A stretch of 13,410 nucleotides of DNA from NCBI GenBank assembly GCA_038234045.1, contig JBBSUX010000075.1:1-13410 (forward strand), given 5' to 3'. The translations under genes were made by a program, and so were the position numbers. The DNA comes from JBBSUX01 sp038234045. GTDB taxonomy: Bacteria; Pseudomonadota; Gammaproteobacteria; Burkholderiales; Burkholderiaceae_C. Under the pieces are notes generated by a model, which did no database searches, was not told the origin of the DNA, and was given only the letters and a program-made list of their open reading frames with translations. This document shows, piece after piece, positions 11,562 to 13,410 of the stretch; the first letter of the stretch is position 1, and every line of letters starts with the position of its first letter.

Positions 11562-12533
11562 TTAGCCTGCGAGCAAAGCCGCATAGCGCGGCAGATCGAT
11601 GTTGCCGCCGCTGATAATCACGCCGATACGCTTACCCGCAAGTGACAACGCCGCAGCGTGGGAGCGTACCGCAGCAAATCCCAGGCAGCCGGTGGGCTCG
11701 ACCACCATCTTCATGCGCTCGGCGAAGAAGCGCATGCCGCTCACCAACTCGGCGTCGGTCGCTGTGAAGATGTCGGCAACGCGACGCTGGATGATCGGAA
11801 AGGTCAGCTGACCCAAGTGCTGCGTCTGCGCACCGTCGGCGATGGTTTGCGGGGTGTCGATGTTCACGATCTGGCCGCTGCGCAGCGACTGTTGCCCGTC
11901 GTTTCCCGCTTCGGGCTCGACGCCGAAAACCTGGCATTGCGGCGCCAATGCCTCGGCCGATAGCAGCGAGCCGGCAAGCAACCCCCCGCCGCCCAGGCAC
12001 ACGAAAAGCGCATCGAGCGGGCCGACGTCCTCGAACAGTTCCTTGGCCGCCGTACCCTGCCCTGGTATTACGTCGGGGTGGTCGTACGGAGGCACCAGTG
12101 CCATTCCGTGCCGTTCCGAAAGGTCGTGGGCGATGGCTTCGCGGTCTTCGGTATATCGGTTGTAGCGCACGACGCGGCCGCCATAGCCCTCGGTGGCAGC
12201 CACTTTGGAGGCTGGAGCATCGTGCGGCATCACGATGGTGGCCGGAATCTCCAGAATCCTCGCTGCCAGTGCAATGCCCTGCGCGTGGTTGCCGGATGAG
12301 AAGACCACCACGCCAGCGCGACGCTGCGAGGGATCGAGCCGCGCCAGCGCGTTGAAGGCACCGCGAAACTTGAACGCGCCCATGCGCTGAAAGTTCTCGC
12401 ACTTGAAATAAACCTGCGCGTTCAGCTCCTCGTCGGCCGTACGTGAGGTCAGGACCGGGGTGCGGTGCGCATGGTTGTGCAGGCGTTCGGCAGCAGCGCA
12501 GACATCGGCATAAGTGGGAAGTTCAGGCATCAT
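11562..12533 (-). CDS. PLP-dependent threonine/serine dehydratase-like enzyme (possibly threo-3-hydroxyaspartate ammonia-lyase)
   Basis: Fold-type II pyridoxal phosphate enzyme that removes water and ammonia from a hydroxy amino acid to give a 2-keto acid. In the 323-residue protein the cofactor lysine is K55 in MGAFKFRGA. The substrate loop is SSGNHAQG (79-86), the phosphate-binding glycine loop GGGG (181-184), and the closing motif ISGGNID near the C-terminus. It has no ACT regulatory domain, so it is not the large allosteric biosynthetic IlvA. It fits the short group that includes TdcB, serine racemase and threo-3-hydroxyaspartate ammonia-lyase. KMVVEPTGCLGFAAV (about residues 280-295) matches what I recall of Burkholderiales proteins annotated as the last, but substrate cannot be fixed by eye. 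Start is ATG 12533 or the adjacent ATG 12530; TTG 12542 is less likely. No clear ribosome binding site. It lies downstream of alaS with a repeat between. Confidence 0.88.
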   Translation of the reverse strand: MMPELPTYADVCAAAERLHNHAHRTPVLTSRTADEELNAQVYFKCENFQRMGAFKFRGAFNALARLDPSQRRAGVVVFSSGNHAQGIALAARILEIPATIVMPHDAPASKVAATEGYGGRVVRYNRYTEDREAIAHDLSERHGMALVPPYDHPDVIPGQGTAAKELFEDVGPLDALFVCLGGGGLLAGSLLSAEALAPQCQVFGVEPEAGNDGQQSLRSGQIVNIDTPQTIADGAQTQHLGQLTFPIIQRRVADIFTATDAELVSGMRFFAERMKMVVEPTGCLGFAAVRSHAAALSLAGKRIGVIISGGNIDLPRYAALLAG

Positions 12534-12552
12534 ATTTTTCAATAAAACAGCA

Positions 12553-12609
12553 ATGAAAATAGCCTCTAGCGCTTATCCATAAAGCGCTACTAGCTCCTAA
12601 GATAAGAGC
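12553..12609 (-). repeat. Hairpin repeat copy 3, between alaS and the dehydratase
   Basis: Perfect 8-bp stem TAGCGCTT (12567-12574) and AAGCGCTA (12582-12589) with a 7-base loop. Read on the minus strand it contains GAGCTAGTAGCGCTT and AAGCGCTAGAGGCTATTTTC, the longest agreement with copy 1. It begins about 14 bases after the alaS stop and fills most of the 90-bp gap to the dehydratase. It may weaken or end alaS transcription; that is inference. Confidence 0.85.
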
Positions 12610-12623
12610 TACCATTCTTGGCA

Positions 12624-13410
12624 TCATGCACGTTCTGCTACCCAGGCTTGCACCGATTGCAGCGCTGCAGCCAGCTTGGCGGGCTCTGTACCGCCCGCCA
12701 TCGCCATGTCGGCCTTGCCGCCGCCCTTGCCACCCACTTGCTGCGCGACGAAGTTGACCAGCTCGCCTGCCTTCACACGGCCAGTGCTGTCGGCCGTCAC
12801 GCCCGCGGCAATCTGCACCTTGCCTGCGCCATCGGCTGCAGCGAGCACGATGACAGCGGTGCGCAGCTTGTCCTTCAACTTGTCCATCGTGTCGCGCAAG
12901 GTCTTGGCATCGGCGCCAGGCAGCAGCGCCGCCAGCACCTTCAGACCTTTGACATCCACGGCCGCGCCCACCAGATCATCGCCCTGACTGGACGCCAGCT
13001 TGCCCTTGAGCGCCGCCACTTCTTTCTCCAGCGCCCGCACCTGCTCCAGCACATGGCTGATGCGGCCCTGCAGCTCGGCCGTCGGCGCCTTGAGCGTGAT
13101 GGCCGCCGTGCGAACGGTACTCTCCAGCTCCTGCAGATAGGCAAGTGCGTTAGCGCCGGTGACAGCTTCGACACGGCGCACGCCAGCGGCTACGCCAGTT
13201 TCGGCCACGATCTTGAACAGGCCGATGTCGCCGGTGCGGTGTACGTGCGTTCCGCCGCACAGCTCGACGCTGGAGCCGATCTCCAGCACCCGAACGATCT
13301 CGCCGTATTTTTCGCCGAACAGCATCATGGCGCCGGTTTCGCGTGCGGCTTCCATGTCCATTTCGCGCGCCTGCGTCACAAAGTTGCCGAGGATCTCGGT
13401 GTTGACGCGC
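12624..13410 (-). CDS. alaS: Alanine-tRNA ligase, C-terminal 261 residues (5' end outside window)
   Basis: AlaRS charges tRNA-Ala and hydrolyses mischarged seryl- and glycyl-tRNA. The visible part starts inside the editing domain: NTEIL, then REMDMEAARETGAMMLFGEKYG. It includes the zinc/editing signature CGGTHVHRTGDIG (Cys codon at 13259-13257) and VAAGVRRVEAVTG. A predicted coiled-coil linker follows (LQGRISHVLEQVRALEKEVAALKGKL). The DHHA1-type C-terminal domain carries the Gly-rich segment QVGGKGGGKADMAMAGG and ends in a helix, AALQSVQAWVAERA. Full-length enzymes are about 875 residues, so roughly 610 lie beyond the window. The frame is continuous from the window edge to the TGA at 12624. 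Identification is firm. Confidence 0.97.
   Translation of the reverse strand, partial: RVNTEILGNFVTQAREMDMEAARETGAMMLFGEKYGEIVRVLEIGSSVELCGGTHVHRTGDIGLFKIVAETGVAAGVRRVEAVTGANALAYLQELESTVRTAAITLKAPTAELQGRISHVLEQVRALEKEVAALKGKLASSQGDDLVGAAVDVKGLKVLAALLPGADAKTLRDTMDKLKDKLRTAVIVLAAADGAGKVQIAAGVTADSTGRVKAGELVNFVAQQVGGKGGGKADMAMAGGTEPAKLAAALQSVQAWVAERA

Noticed and set aside
1..13410. A defence system, prophage, integron, CRISPR array or other accessory island
   Set aside because: All recognisable genes are core metabolism, replication, tRNA or signalling functions. There are no regularly spaced repeats, integrases, transposases or tRNA-linked attachment sites.

Overview
The window reads as ordinary chromosomal DNA from a GC-rich betaproteobacterium, most likely family Comamonadaceae (Burkholderiales; the Acidovorax, Polaromonas or Rhodoferax type). 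This rests on the style of the DnaE, GluQ-RS, TrmB and dehydratase proteins and on three copies of a TAGCGCTT / AAGCGCTA hairpin repeat that I recall as common in that family. No search was run, so the placement is an inference. I see no insertion sequence, phage gene, CRISPR array, tRNA or rRNA.

Layout. Bases 1-2245 (-) hold the first 748 codons of dnaE, the replicative polymerase. Divergent from it is trhO (2380-3138, +), a tRNA U34 hydroxylase. Repeat copy 1 lies between trhO and a convergent pair on the minus strand: a WrbA-like flavodoxin (3207-3767) and a pirin (3834-4535). After a 316-bp divergent gap come three plus-strand genes: a renalase-like FAD oxidoreductase (4852-5973), gluQ (6014-7030) and trmB (7027-7845). 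gluQ carries repeat copy 2 in frame inside its coding sequence. A diguanylate cyclase (8012-9055) and a class II aldolase/adducin-like protein (9199-10011) follow. A small basic, disordered protein lies on the minus strand (10117-10440). A solute-binding-fold protein without a signal peptide (10746-11501, +) converges on a PLP-dependent threonine dehydratase-like enzyme (11562-12533, -). Repeat copy 3 separates that enzyme from the 3' end of alaS (12624-13410, -).

Functional themes. tRNA biology is over-represented: TrhO and GluQ-RS both act on wobble position 34, TrmB makes m7G46, and AlaS charges tRNA-Ala. The flavodoxin, pirin and FAD oxidoreductase form a redox/stress-type neighbourhood. 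The rest are replication, c-di-GMP signalling and small-molecule metabolism.

No new multi-gene system is evident. The most notable signals are the hairpin repeat translated as about 30 extra residues in GluQ-RS, a repeat copy that supplies the trhO stop codon, and four genes whose start codon lies 6-9 nt after a TANAAT-like -10 box with no Shine-Dalgarno sequence, which suggests leaderless transcripts.
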